DNA from: Ecdyonurus torrentis
Lineage: Eukaryota > Arthropoda > Insecta > Ephemeroptera > Heptageniidae
Length of the DNA stretch: 64,000 nucleotides
Direction: 5' to 3'
NCBI GenBank assembly: GCA_949318235.1
Contig: OX439127.1
Location: forward strand, 3,917,413-3,981,412
In this document: positions 24,259-36,307 of the stretch, piece by piece
Layout of the letters: each line of letters starts with the position of its first letter
Numbering within the stretch: position 1 is the stretch's first letter
The notes under the pieces: generated by a model
Databases searched by the model: none
Seen by the model: only the letters and a program-made list of their open reading frames with translations
Told to the model about the DNA's origin: nothing
Translations under genes and position numbers: made by a program

Positions 24259-25341
24259 TATATCGTCAGTCGGATATGCAAAGCTCGGATTAGGAATTTG
24301 AGTGTTTCTGAAGTTTGAATCATCATAATTCAAAAATAAAAAGTCACAAAAAATTGAAATTATTTTTGTCGTGCGGCTTATATATCTGACAATACATTGT
24401 ATTAATTTCATATTTTTATTTCAAATAGTTCGCTCACAATTCATCAATTAGTAAACTAAAACACCCTGTTTTTGCACTCTGTTCAAAAAAGTGAAATTAA
24501 AATTATTATTCCCTTGCAATAGTAAGCAACAAAAATTTCAAATTAATATCATACAGTCAAGAAATGTTGCTTATTCTTAATGTACAGTTGAAATATTTTT
24601 GCAAGCGACCCCTTTGCCAAAATTTGCAAAAAACGGATCTCGCGTTCTTTTAATGTTTTGAAGCTCAAAATTATTTTAGGGGCGCAATTTTGTATTTTTA
24701 AAAGAATTCTTTGCAATATACAAAGTTATTTTGAAATTAACTAAAATTTATGAATTAATTAACTTATAGCCCCTGTATTTACGCAAAAAGCAGTACATAA
24801 AATGCCTGATGACCGCAACCAGCAGTACATTAAATTTTTAAAAATTCATTTAATATCATAGATATAAGATATTTACATTATTAGCAATAGATCATTTAAG
24901 AGATTCAAAATTGCACCCCGAAAATAATTTTGAGCTTCAAAACATTAAAAAAACGCGAGATCCGTTTTTTGCAAATTTTGGCAAAGGGGTCGCTTGCAAA
25001 AAAATTTCAACTGTATATTAAGAATAAGCAACATTTATTGACTCTATGATGTTAATTTGAAATTTTTATTCCTAACTGTTGCATGGGAATAATAATTTTA
25101 GTTTCATTTTTTTGCACAGAGTGCTAAAACAGGGTGTTTTAGTTTACTAATTGATGAATTGTGAGCGAACTATTTGAAATAAAAATACAAAATTAATACA
25201 ATATATTGTCAGATATATAAGCCGCACGACAAAAATAATTTCAATTTTTTGTGACTTTTTATTTTCAAATTATGACGATTCAAACTTCAGAAACACTCAA
25301 ATTCCTAATCCGAGCTTTGCATATCCGACTGACGATATATA
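24259..25341. mobile_element. 1.1 kb foldback repeat in the intron
   Basis: Inverted arms of about 500 bases (about 24259-24760 and 24880-25341) share TATATCGTCAGTCGGATATG, TTTTGTCGTGCGGCTTATAT, CAATTAGTAAACTAAAACAC and CGACCCCTTTGCCAAAATTT with their complements. The centre has two GCAGTACAT motifs. It lies wholly between the exons ending at 24094 and starting at 25615. It is non-coding; the two short open frames on opposite strands are mirror artefacts. Confidence 0.85.
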
Positions 25342-25614
25342 GTTATTATAAAGTACCATATACGATGCAAGTCGCTAGCATAATTTTTTTCCGTGTAATA
25401 CATAATAAACTTATTATTGAATGCTATCGGTATACCAAAATTTCCTACAATAATAGAAATAAAATATATAATTAATTTATCAATGAATGACAATAATCTA
25501 AAAATAATTTAAATGAAAGTTTTAAGAATTATTTAACTATCATTAAAATTTATATATAAAAAAAGGAAAAAAAAGGTTAATACTTTATTAAAAATGTGTT
25601 TTTTATTTTTTAAG

Positions 25615-25892
25615 GTGTAGGCAATCGAAGCGTTGGACATCGAACGAGTCGTGGTGTTCGTGGTGAGGTGAACTTTGCTCCCCAATATCCACAGAATCAC
25701 GACCAACTTACGTTACGGCAGCAAAAGACTCGTCTCCAAATTGAGGCTACAAGGGCATTTCCTGATCCTGAACTTATAATTCAGCTCATGGAGGTGATAT
25801 TTGCACTGCGCAGAGAGGAAATAGTTGCAACTCCTGCAACTCCACTTGCAACACTGCACCGTGAGTGGCCCACACTAAAAAATTCCCAAGCG
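25615..25892 (+). pseudogene. SAMD3-like gene, second exon
   Basis: The acceptor is TTTTTAAG at 25607-25614 (or GTGTAG six bases later; both keep phase 1 with the previous donor). The exon reads a Gly/Arg-rich stretch, then LTLRQQKTRLQIEATRAFPD and ALRREEIVATP, ending THE-type motif LHREWPTLKNSQA before GCG|GTAACT. The WPTLK element fits the conserved EWPxL segment of SAMD3-like proteins. This exon itself is open. Confidence 0.6.
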
Positions 25893-26027
25893 GTAACTTA
25901 TTTTTAACAATATCATTGTATTCTATTTAGGTATTGGTATTCCAAAAAAATACGAAGTTTATTAAATTTATGAAATGTAAATATTGCTGATAAAAAATAA
26001 TAATAATAAATAGTAAGTATTAAACTA

Positions 26028-26029
26028 TA

Positions 26030-26088
<59 letters not shown>

Positions 26089-26097
26089 GTAAATAAG

Positions 26098-26176
<79 letters not shown>

Positions 26177-26196
26177 ATATATAAATAAATAAATAA
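26028..26196. repeat. (AAAT)n microsatellite
   Basis: About 40 tandem AAAT units with a few AAGT variants, in the intron between exons two and three. The minus-strand frame over it reads Leu-Phe-Ile-Tyr repeats and is not a gene. Confidence 0.97.
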
Positions 26197-26288
26197 CTAA
26201 ATAAAAAAAAGTGTTAGCTAGAAAGTAAACAGAAGATTTATCAAAATTTTGTACCCATAAAAAAAATCTAAAATATAAATATTTATAG

Positions 26289-26492
26289 ATACGACAAGAG
26301 ACTTCGCGTGAAACGCTAAAGGACATCCAATCGAATTTCACGAGAAACATACAAAATATGGAACCGAAACTCATCGCAGCTGCCGCGCGGTACCATAAAC
26401 GTAAAATTGCCGAGCAATCGTCAGAGGATGCGTTACTGACTAATCCAAAGCTTCTGCACGAAGAAGTCAAATTTTATCATTTGGAAAGTTGA
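26289..26492 (+). pseudogene. SAMD3-like gene, third exon
   Basis: After the acceptor ATTTATAG the frame continues in phase 0 from the previous exon: RQETSRETLKDIQSNFTRNI, NMEPKLIAAAARYHKRKIAE, then a Leu-rich end and TGA at 26490-26492. Either the protein ends here, or a weak donor (GAA|GTCAAA, 26466) joins it in phase to the next coding block. I cannot decide from sequence alone. Confidence 0.5.
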
Positions 26493-26763
26493 TTTTAATT
26501 GATTCATATTAAATATATTAGTTTTAATTTAAGTTAATTTTAAATCACTTTGCACCGCACATCTTATATTTTGAATTACTTTTTTATACCTATACTATAA
26601 TCTTTTTGTATATCTTGAACTTTAAAATTTTAAGTCAAGTTATTAATATGTAAAGTATTTAATTTTTTTATTATAAGTTGATTTGTTCAAGTGAATTTTT
26701 AAAATAGTAGAGCGAAGAATATTTTGTATTTTTAGGAACTAATTTATATATATTTTTTTCCAG

Positions 26764-27031
26764 ACAGCAGAAGAAGACGTTCATCCTTCAGTATACATCG
26801 TCAAAGATGTGAAATCCAAGTTTGCCATCCGTGCAGAGCAGATAAACGTGGTGATGGACATTCCAGATTTTGCAACAGCAATGTGGACCCTGAAAGATGT
26901 ATATTATACGTTTAATTTAATGTACCCCAAAAAAGGTATGAAGAGCATGAGTTTCATTCAATCTTCACTGTCTGAAATATCCACTTCTCCATATGAGGCT
27001 GTTAAAAGTTTTGCACATAAAATGCGTACTT
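26764..27031 (+). pseudogene. SAMD3-like gene, C-terminal exon
   Basis: After TTTTTTTCCAG the frame opens in phase 0 and reads [60 protein letters not shown] and a short tail to TAA. The block with a hydrophobic strand, a helix ending in YTFNLMYPK and a final FIQ helix is the conserved C-terminal segment of SAMD3-like uncharacterised proteins, which supports the gene call as a whole. A TA microsatellite starts about 17 bases after the stop. Confidence 0.65.
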
Positions 27032-27045
27032 AATTGTATATCATT

Positions 27046-27232
<187 letters not shown>

Positions 27233-27423
27233 TCACACACATACATCTATATGAAATTAAATATTTTTATTTATATGGTATTTACAATATTTAGATAATA
27301 TGCAAAAAACATTTGATGTAATATATTATAATGCAATATATTATAATGAACAAGATTAATGATATAATATATATGTGTGTGTGTGTGTAAAATTTTGTTT
27401 AATATAATATATATATATATATA

Positions 27424-27730
<307 letters not shown>

Positions 27731-28329
27731 TGTTTGTGTGTGTGTGTTTTAATAAATAGGTAAGAAACTTTAATGAAAAATTTATAAAAAATTATTTTTA
27801 ATATCATCACATTATTGTTTAAAATTGTGTCTATAAATATAGTTTTTAAACATAAAAGAATATCATATATCCAATTGATGTAAGTGCTTTAATCATGTTG
27901 AGTTGGAAGTGAAGTGAATAAAATAATATGATAATTTTAAAAAAATGTATGTTCACAAATTTTTTACATTCCAAATTCACAAAATATGTTTTTGTTATTA
28001 TTTCTTAGCATTTTATATGGTTTGATATCATTGATATTTCATGGTTATATTTTATTATAATTATTAATTTTACATTAATATTTGACTTTTATAGCAATAA
28101 TTTAAATTTTTTTTTACCGTTTTTAGACACAGATTTTATATTTAATATTGAATTGTTGCCGAACTCTGTATTTAAATAAATTATCTTGTTTGATGATTTT
28201 TTTGTTTAAATATTTATATTTTTACTTTATACGGCAATGTAATTCTATGTCATTATCTGTGTATATAATTTTTTTATGTATATTCTAATTTTTTTAAATT
28301 TTTTATATAACTTTATGTAAAGTTACATG

Positions 28330-28720
28330 AGTTTTTTTAGAAAGTCAACTTAAATTTTTTCATGTAGCGTAGCATCAATATTGAATGTATAATTGGACAT
28401 AAAAATTTCAAACTTAAGAACATGAAATGATCAAGTAACGTTTAACAAGATTTATTCATGTAGGACTACATGAAGTAGGATATGTAGCGTAACATCAATA
28501 CTTTACATACCGTTACATAGAGATCAGTGGAGAGTGAAATGTTCATGTAAGGCTACATGAACATTTCAAACAGAATATAGGCGAATACTGGAAATGTTCA
28601 TGTAGACCTACATGATTTATTATAGTAGGTTAGTATGTAGAACTACATGAAATATTCATGGCAACAGAGTATCCATGAAAAGTTCATGTAGAATTGCGCA
28701 CTATTTTTTACGGTGTAAGA
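28330..28720. repeat. Cluster of short TTCATGTAG palindromes
   Basis: At least four near-perfect small palindromes occur: TCATGTAGGACTACATGA near 28457, TTCATGTAAGGCTACATGAA near 28545, TTCATGTAGACCTACATGAT near 28598 and ATGTAGAACTACATGAA near 28635. Each has two 7-9 base arms round a ~3-base centre. Single-arm copies flank them at both sides. It may be a MITE made of hairpins. The outer ends are not defined. Confidence 0.65.
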
Positions 28721-28875
28721 TCTATATCAGACAAAAATATTTTAAGAAATACACGTAATAATATAATATTAATAAAATTGTTAACGTAAGATCATATTAA
28801 CAAATAATCTTGCTTTCTTTGTAAAAAATATTATGAAATAAAAAGTTATATACGATAAAAAATATCCAAAAAATC

Positions 28876-29026
28876 TGTAAGACTGTGAGATCCCTAATTT
28901 GTGCGTACGGTGAGATTTTGTAATACCTATATTGTGCGCATCGCGAGGAAGTCAGATACCTACTTTGTGTGTCGCGGCGAGATTTTCTGATTGATACATA
29001 TTATAATAGCCGCGAGACCGTCGATA
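28876..29026. repeat. Solo arm of the GCGGCGAGATT foldback family
   Basis: Contains three ~34 bp sub-repeats of the form AGATACCTANTTTGTG plus CGGCGAGATT, and ends TAGCCGCGAGACCGTCGATA, exactly like the arms of the element at 32671-33492. It stands alone here, so it is a solo arm or a deletion derivative. Confidence 0.8.
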
Positions 29027-29704
29027 ATATACATTAAATTTTATGAATATAATTTTCATAATATATTTCATAATTATATTATTTATACTCTACATTATTA
29101 TCAATAATTTTGATATGTATATCAAGGTTTTCAATATTTTCTTCATGACGCATTTTTCTCAAACCTTATTATTAATATTTTAATGCTTAAATATTTAAGT
29201 TACAGGATTTGAATCTTTGTTGGAGGTAAAATAAAGAAATAATCAAGTGTGTAACATCTTCAATTATTACTGCTAGTTTCCTTCAAGGCGTAGTTGAAAC
29301 TTATTATCATTTTCATTCATACAGAAAAAAATTAGAAATTGAGAAAAGGCTATTTTAATAAAGTTAACTCTATATGAAAATAGGGTAATTACAAAATTGA
29401 AAAAAACGTAAATATTTATCATAAAAGAAGAGAAAAAAAAGGCAACAAAAGCAGCTCGAATAAATTACGTACTTTATGCTGTATTTTTTTTTCTATGTAC
29501 GGACACTGCATTTTAAACCCAATAAAGAACTATTATTATATAAATTATTTTAGCATAATGTACATGATGTATTATTTTTTAGTGAATAAACAATCTTTTT
29601 GAATAACGCATAAGTATGCTATGTTACATAATTGCTATGATTTATAGCATAGTTTATGCTATATTGAAAAAGTTGTGCTAAAAAATAAAAAAGTCTACCT
29701 AATC

Positions 29705-29852
29705 CTTATTTATTATTATTATAATTATTATTATCAAGTTCTTTTCTTTCTTCTTCTGTAACACCAACACCCGAATCCTACTTGATTCAAGGTGACGGTG
29801 AGAATAACCCAGTACCAATTATGTCAGAAACTGCAGATGGTATACAGAGGGT
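29705..29852 (-). repeat. 3' UTR and simple-repeat tail of the LINE
   Basis: Past the LINE stop codon on the minus strand, about 110 bases of non-coding sequence end in a TAA/ATT-rich simple repeat (29705-29740), typical of the 3' tail from which non-LTR elements prime. Confidence 0.5.
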
Positions 29853-30368
29853 TCACAAACTAAGCACTTTGCGCACGATGTTAGCTGTGCCAAGAACTGC
29901 AGCTTCCTGCATGACACGTAAATGCCTGTGCTCGAGGTTTAACTTTTCTCTTGCTTTGAACCAATCTTTGCTAACCAGTCCATTCACAGAAACCACAGCA
30001 GGGACAATTACAACACTTTATTCTCAGCCGATACATATCCTTCAACTCAATGGAAAGCGGCTGATACTTCCTCTTCTTCTCAGCAACTGTAGTAACTACA
30101 TGATTGTCCAGAGGAACAGCAACATCAATGATTATCGCTGTTTGAGCTTGTCTGTCAAACAGAACCAAATCTGGCCTGTTTGCCTCTACTGCTCTGTCTG
30201 TTACAATAACGGAGTCCCACAATAGCTTGGCATCCCGGTTACGCAGCACTTGCTCAGGCTTCAAGTTATAATATGGAAGCTTCTTCTCTACCAGACCGAA
30301 TCTCTTGGCCCAGCGCTTGGTCCAACACATAAGCCACTGCATTGTGCCGCTCCAAGTACTCCTTGGGC
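29853..30368 (-). pseudogene. R2-like non-LTR retrotransposon, C-terminal endonuclease remnant
   Basis: Minus-strand frames read in order PKEYLERHNAVAYVLDQ, then (shifted) RWAKRFGLVEKKLPYYNLKP, LLWDSVIVTDRAVEANRPDL, VLFDRQAQTAIIIDVAVPLD and EKKRKYQPLSIELKDMYRLR, then (shifted again near 30015) VVIVPAVVSVNGLVSKDWFK and LGTANIVRKVL to TGA. The RPDLVLFD...IIIDVAVP pattern is the PD-(D/E)XK restriction-like endonuclease found C-terminal to reverse transcriptase in R2-type LINEs, which nicks the target DNA. The copy is 5'-truncated near 30368, with no reverse transcriptase present, and has two frameshifts, so it is dead. An (ATT)n-like tail lies past the stop at about 29705-29740. Confidence 0.85.
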
Positions 30369-30369
30369 G

Positions 30370-30911
30370 CCTAGTTATAGAATTCAGTATTTATTATTTT
30401 TATTATTTATTTACTGTGGGAAAACCACCAAAACACCTGAGATAAGAAATAGGAAATAGAAAAAAAATAGAAAGAAAAGGAGAGCTAGGGAATGGTAAAT
30501 TTTAACCTAAAAAAATTATAAAAAAAATAAAAAATAAAGTTGAAGGGAGGTGTCAAAATGAATTAATATGCTGAAAAGTGGTCCCTTTACCATATTTAAC
30601 TTTAGTTTTAACCACAGAAGACAATTTATGAACAAGGAGAGAATTACCCGAGTTAAAATAACAGAGGGGTGTGCCGTAGCCTGGAAAACCTACCATGATT
30701 CAATAATTGATCTGCGAGCGTCGGTCAAACGTATAAAATTATAAATACATTGTGTCTAGTATGTGTCTGAGATTTAAGTGGTGTGTGGATACTTGAAGAA
30801 AGACTTTTTTATTTTGTATGCCCCACGCACGCCCCATTCACAAACGGACATACATTACATAAGTTCAATAACAGTATTTGCTACTTATAATAATACTTAA
30901 ATAATGCATTT

Positions 30912-30915
<4 letters not shown>
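30370..30915. other. Non-coding stretch
   Basis: A purine-rich segment (30450-30560) and a less AT-rich block (30640-30860) are present. I see no coding pattern or repeat ends. Confidence 0.4.

Positions 30916-30994
<79 letters not shown>
30916..30994. repeat. (TA)n microsatellite
   Basis: TA dinucleotide run. Confidence 0.95.
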
Positions 30995-30998
<4 letters not shown>

Positions 30999-31343
30999 CT
31001 TTGTATAGTCAGCCCGATTGCAGGTCTTGCTAGGCTACACATAAACTGACTCCTCTCAAAAACTCACATTTAAATAATGATTTTTAAGTATATTATTAGT
31101 ATTATGTATCATTATAGAGCTATTAATTATGCAGTACTATAAAATATGCTGTACGGAACACATTGTGCTGAGAAAGCGTAATTATTACTAGTCCTCTTGG
31201 TACGGCGGCTTAGTAAGTCATACAGTAAAACAAGATTTTTTTTTTGTACGGTGTGATTTAGAAAAATGTAACAAAAATTAACCATTGCAAATTTCAACAC
31301 ATTCACGTAAAATATTTTATACTCATCATGGTATATGATTTAA

Positions 31344-31899
31344 AGCCATAGACCGCATAAAACAACATGCGCTTTTTAATTAATAAACACGAAATGTGAT
31401 CTTCAAAACTGTTGACAATTTTTATTAGATTGTTAATGTAGCCCCACGAGAGAGCGTAAAAATACTGTAAAGTATGCAATTTGCGTGAATATTCATGTTT
31501 ATGACGTCAGAAACATGAAAAAATTAGTATGAAAATGTTGTGTGGGTTGCATGAATCGAAATTTCTAATTACTGCTACATGGACAAAAATAAATACGTAA
31601 TAATAATGCTAGCTTATTTTCAGCACAATTTGTTCAATGCGGCATAATTTATGCTATACTGCTTAATAATTATATAATATAGCATAAATATTAAACTGTA
31701 CAGCATAATTATTTATAGTGTTCTAATTTACCATTATTTATGCTATAATATGACATAATTACAACACCAATTGCGTGATTTATTCTTTCCGTGTACGGAG
31801 CTACAGTTGGGTTTTGAGACAAACTATATGGTTTTTATATGTAAGTCCCAACAAGTGTTTTGTGATATAACTGCTTATGTTTTTCTCTGGTCTATTCCT
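31344..31899 (+). mobile_element. GGTCTATTCCT-family MITE (copy 2), interrupted
   Basis: Starts AGCCATAGACCGCATAA and ends TCTCTGGTCTATTCCT, with TTAA on both sides (31340-31343 and 31900-31903). Internal blocks GCCCCACGAGAGAGCG, TGACGTCAGAAACATG and AACAAGTGTTTTGTGATATA match the sister copies. A second element (31578-31793) splits it. Confidence 0.88.
31578..31793. mobile_element. TAGCATAA-type MITE nested in another MITE
   Basis: The 216-base insert has ends CATGGACAAAAATAAAT and the complement of a CACGGAAAGAATAAAT-like sequence, and is bordered by TA on both sides (31576-31577 and 31794-31795). The sister copy at 43947 reads straight across this point, so the insertion and its TA duplication are directly visible. 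The interior carries several TAGCATAA/TTATGCTA motifs. Confidence 0.85.
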
Positions 31900-32162
31900 T
31901 TAAAATATAACATTAATAAAGAATAAAAATGTAGTGCAATGCTTTTTAGAAAATATCTTCTTATGTAGAATGCAATAATTATGAGAATGTTGATAATATT
32001 TGACAGAAGACTATATACATAACTGCGCACCTGCATTATGTTATTCATACGCATAAGATCAGTATAGTATATAAAACACAATCAAATTACAATAAGCAGC
32101 TATTATTTCAGCTCTTCCCACTATTCGCACTTCCCAATCATGCAAGACAATGTGATACATAT

Positions 32163-32377
32163 CGATGGCTCCGTGGATAATAGAACTATCTATATAGTCT
32201 CCGCGCACCTCAAATTTGGAACATGTGCACTCTCCGCCTTACCTGATTTTGAAGCATCTCTTACCAGCGCTTCCATTACAAATGCTTCAAAGTTGGGAGA
32301 GGCGGAGAGCGCAGATGTTCCAAATTTGCGGCGCGTGGAGACTATAGATATATAGTCCAGTTTTCCGCGGAGCTATC
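32163..32377. mobile_element. ~215 bp GC-richer palindromic MITE
   Basis: The left arm (CGATGGCTCCGTGGATAA, TATATAGTCTCCGCGC, CAAATTTGGAACATGTGC, CTCTCCGCC) returns inverted on the right. The centre carries AGCATC/GATGCT-like pairing around GCGCTTCC. An open frame across it is a consequence of the palindrome and of the GC content. Confidence 0.8.
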
Positions 32378-32670
32378 TATATATTAATCTTTTAAACCAA
32401 ATCCGTTAAAATTTACTTGTTTGAAAATAAGTTTTACAGTGTTTCATATTATTTATACTCAAACATCAAACAATTTGAAATACTGCTAATTTTATGTGCG
32501 TTATTGATTAAATAATTGATATTACTATATATTTTAATTGCTGTCATCATATTGAATATTATTACTTTGTTATTGTGTGTTATTACTTGTTCTAATTTTT
32601 GTCTCTAAAGACCAGGAAAGTAATAAAATCTTATATAATAGAATGTTAATGTGTATGCATGTATTCGTAT

Positions 32671-33492
32671 ATATCGACGGTCTCGCGGCTATTATATGTA
32701 TCTCACAATCTCGCCGCGTTACACAAAATAGGTATCTCACAATCTCGCCGCGACACACAAAGTAGGTATCTGACTTCCTCGCGCAGCGCACAATATAGGT
32801 ATTAGAAAATCTCGCCGTACGGACAAATTAGGTATCAGACAATCTCGCGAGTAATTGTCCATATAACATGCGGGCAAATATATACGACGAATTAAATTAA
32901 AAATAAATAGCATTTAATAATTGAAAATGTCTTATTTTTATTTTACACAAAATATTTCTTTAGTAATTTTAAAGAACCTAAAATTAAATAATATATATTA
33001 TAATATTAGTAATAAATTATTATTATTATTTTAAGTTTGAAAATATAAATTTTTAAAACAAATTTCTTGTATATATTTTCAAATCACTAATTATTATTTG
33101 TAAAACTAAAGTAAAATGACATTATTAAACAAAAATAATTACGTAAAATATTAAAAAATAAATATTAATATTACATTTTATTCTATATTTTTTTTTTTAC
33201 TTTTAAATTAAATTTTATTTTTTAAAAGTATTAAAAGCATTTTAACATACAAAATATATTTACATTTCAAGTATTTATGTAGAAAAATTCTCTACGGCTG
33301 TGAAATACCTATTTTGTGTAAAAAAGAGATACCTAATTTGTGCGTATGGCGAGATTTTCTAATACCTATATTGTGCGCATCGCGAGGAAGTCAGATACCT
33401 ACTTTGTGTGTCGCGGCGAGATTGTGAGATACCTATTTTGTGTGGCGCGGCGAGATTGTGAGATACATATAATAGCCGCGAGACCGTCGATA
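32671..33492. mobile_element. Foldback element with ~34 bp tandem sub-repeats in its arms
   Basis: The left arm about 32671-32858 begins ATCGACGGTCTCGCGGCTAT and the right arm about 33290-33492 is its inverted copy. Each arm contains about four tandem units of ~34 bases built on AGATACCTANTTTGTGTG followed by CGGCGAGATT. About 430 bases of AT-rich non-coding DNA separate the arms. A solo arm lies at 28876-29026. Confidence 0.87.
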
Positions 33493-34660
33493 TATATATA
33501 AATGGTTAAAAGCTTAAAGCTCTTTTCAAACTACTTTTTTAATATGTAGAAAACTATATTTATGATTACCATACCTTACTAGCCATGAATACAAAATGAA
33601 AACACGAAAACTTTGGTTTGGTATTTATTTTCATTATTTTCTTTTTGAAAGTTATTTCACGTATCTGACAGCTCAATGTACCGCTACCACTCTGTACTCT
33701 GGTCACGTGATAAAATGAGGCCCTTTCTCGAGTTATTTACCCCTATTACGACCCCATTGGTACCTTGTGACGTCAGATGCGTGAAATTACCGCTAAAGTA
33801 AATGCAAAGTTAACGTGTCAGTGTCTAGTTCATGTAAAATAGGGTATGATAATTATCAATCTAGTATTCCTAATGACAAAAAAAAGGTAAGCTAACAAAT
33901 AAGGGCTTTAAAACACATACAACACGCTAGCATGCAAGATATTTGTTATCGTGTAGAGTAAATGTAGAGTGAAGAATAAATATTGTGCTTACTTGCCAGC
34001 TTACAAAAAGATATTCTATTTGTAGAGTGTAAATATTATAGTTGATTTAATAGCGGTACAGATACGAACAGTTTATTACCCCTACAGAATTTCAATTTGA
34101 TTCGCTTTATTCCTTGCAATTACAATTTTATTAATGACTCAATTTTTATTTATTATTTAATATCTTAATTTTATTTACAAAAATATATGGTTAAAAATTA
34201 TTTATTTACACAACAGGAAAAAATAATAAAAATAAAATATATCATAGGAGATCTATTTGAATCTTCTCTCTCTCTTTCACCATTCTCCGTGCAGCAGCAA
34301 ACAAACTTGTCCTCTGGATGTCCTTTTTGTTAACAAGAATTTAAAAAAAATTGCTAAAGAAATATTTCATTGAAAATTATAGCAATAACTTTTAAATTCT
34401 TCATTTTAATATTTATTTTAGTAGCAACTGAATTTTATTTATTTGAAATTGAATGTTAAATTTTATGTTTTGTGACATATGTTCTATAAAAATATACTTA
34501 TAATTTTAGATAATTTTCTTTCAGAAGTGTAAATTCTACTAAGTGTAATACATAACAATGAGTCAACTTTACAAATGTAAAATACATATTTTATTAGAAA
34601 ATATAGAATTTTTGCACCTTTGATATAATTATTAATATTCATATTTTTTCCTTATTCATG
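33493..34660. other. Non-coding stretch
   Basis: The block 33650-33860 is less AT-rich and contains GGTCACGTGATAAAATGAGG and TTGTGACGTCAG, but I find no frame or repeat boundary. The remainder is AT-rich. Confidence 0.4.
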
Positions 34661-34689
34661 TAAAGAAAATGTTACATAAATGTTGAATT

Positions 34690-34860
34690 ATGCAACTATA
34701 TTGTTAGTTTATAGCATAATTGTTACTGGATTCTAATAGCATAAAAATCATGCTATACAACCTAATTAACATGTTGTATAGCATAATTTTTTTAAATAAA
34801 TATTGTAAATATTTATGCTACTATATAGATTAGCATAAACGGACCTGGTATTGCACAAGC
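34690..34860. repeat. TAGCATAA-type AT-rich repeat (copy 3)
   Basis: Six TAGCATAA/TTATGCTA-like motifs in both orientations, including ATGCTATACAACCTAATTAA and TTGTATAGCATAATTTTT. It resembles the interior of the element at 31578. The ends are uncertain. Confidence 0.5.
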
Positions 34861-35489
34861 TTTACAGAGATTGTTCTGTGCTGAATGTTACGTACGTACA
34901 ATCTCGCACATATTACATTAAGCAAGATCTGAGAGCATTTTGTAATTTATTTGTTTTAGTTTTATTTTTATACTAAAAAAAAACTAACAAAAATCCTACA
35001 AAATTTGAATAGGAAAATATATCATCACTATTTTGTGTATATAACTATATTTGGTACAGTATATTTTAGCTCCATACATGTTATTAACTGGTAGTGCTAA
35101 ATAGTTTATATTTACAAGAGTTCTAATATTGAAAAAATTTAGTTGCATATATCCGAATTAATTACAATTGTTTGATTATAGGGAAATAAAAATCATCTAA
35201 TATGGACCTAATATTTTATTCAAAATTTATTTTAACCTTAAAAAACTATATGTATTAGGGCTTTTGAAAGATACTATAGCGGTAACGGTTTTTTTTTTAA
35301 TTAATTAAATTTTTTTATTTGAACCTGTAAAAGCATAATTTTATCAATATGCATTTATTCTAAGCCATTTAAAAAAATTAAAATATTATATTAAATCCAG
35401 TCTATTTTACCAATATTTTACTGAAACAAATTAGTGACAGTGACGTTCACTATGATTTATTATCATCATAATTTATTATTCTGTAGTCT

Positions 35490-35538
<49 letters not shown>
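35490..35538. repeat. (TC)n microsatellite
   Basis: Pure CT run of about 49 bases. Confidence 0.95.
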
Positions 35539-35540
<2 letters not shown>

Positions 35541-35641
35541 TGATAGTGGCATTTTCACTTTGACGAAAAAAAAAAAAAAAAAAAGAGAGTCAAAAGAATC
35601 ATTTTTTATTTATTTCCTTTTCAATCCAAAATTTAAATTAA

Positions 35642-35910
35642 AGACGTAGAACACCTTGAACAAAAAACTTACCTAATATCCTGACATACCTAAATATCAA
35701 CATAATTTTGGCCGGAGTTATTGATTTCTAATTTATTTTTCATTTACAAAATGTCAGTTGCGGGTTTACAACGTCACAGCTTGCCTGTTTCCGCGCGCAT
35801 GGACCAGGCGAGCTGTGACGTAGTAAACTTACAACTGACGTTTTGTAAATGGAAAATAAATTAAAAATCAAGGACTCCGGCCAAAGTAATTTTAATATTT
35901 GTTATTGTAA
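35642..35910. mobile_element. ACACCTTGAACAAAA-family MITE (copy 2)
   Basis: Begins AGACGTAGAACACCTTGAAC directly after TTAA (35638-35641). Inverted arms share TTGGCCGGAGTTATTGATTT and CAAGGACTCCGGCCAAAG, and an inner pair TACAACGTCACAGCT/AGCTGTGACGTAGTA. The right terminus is degraded. Confidence 0.8.
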
Positions 35911-36253
35911 ACTCTTACAATATTTTTTTTTTATTATTGTTTTTGTTTTTTCTGAAACCTTAAAAAAAGAGAAGTTTTGCTTTCTTTTCTAACTTTGAAA
36001 TTTCTAACCTCTATATTATAAGTGTTGAAATAGTAATTAAATAAGTGCTAAACATTTGCTTATTTTGTTATTAAGCAACATTATTAATTATTTATTTAAA
36101 AAAAAATTGTAATATATTTTTTAGTACTTTATACTATTAATGATAAAAACCAGACACTATTATATAAAAATAATAAAGTACTAAATAGAATAAATAGTAC
36201 TTAAAAATTACATTTTTTTTATTCCTATTTAAATTTTTTCTGTAATGCAATTG

Positions 36254-36256
<3 letters not shown>

Positions 36257-36302
<46 letters not shown>
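36257..36302. repeat. (TA)n microsatellite
   Basis: Short TA run. Confidence 0.92.

Positions 36303-36307
<5 letters not shown>

Noticed and set aside
25913..26470. 185-codon minus-strand frame
   Set aside because: Most of it is the (AAAT)n repeat; the rest is antisense to the SAMD3-like third exon.
29782..30225. 147-codon plus-strand frame
   Set aside because: It is antisense to the R2-like LINE remnant, which explains the coding-like composition.
32140..32355. 71-codon plus-strand frame
   Set aside because: It is read across a palindromic MITE, so its openness reflects the palindrome and its GC content.
28876..33492. CRISPR-like direct repeats (~34 bases)
   Set aside because: Units are directly adjacent without unique spacers, are arranged in inverted arms, and the host is a eukaryote.
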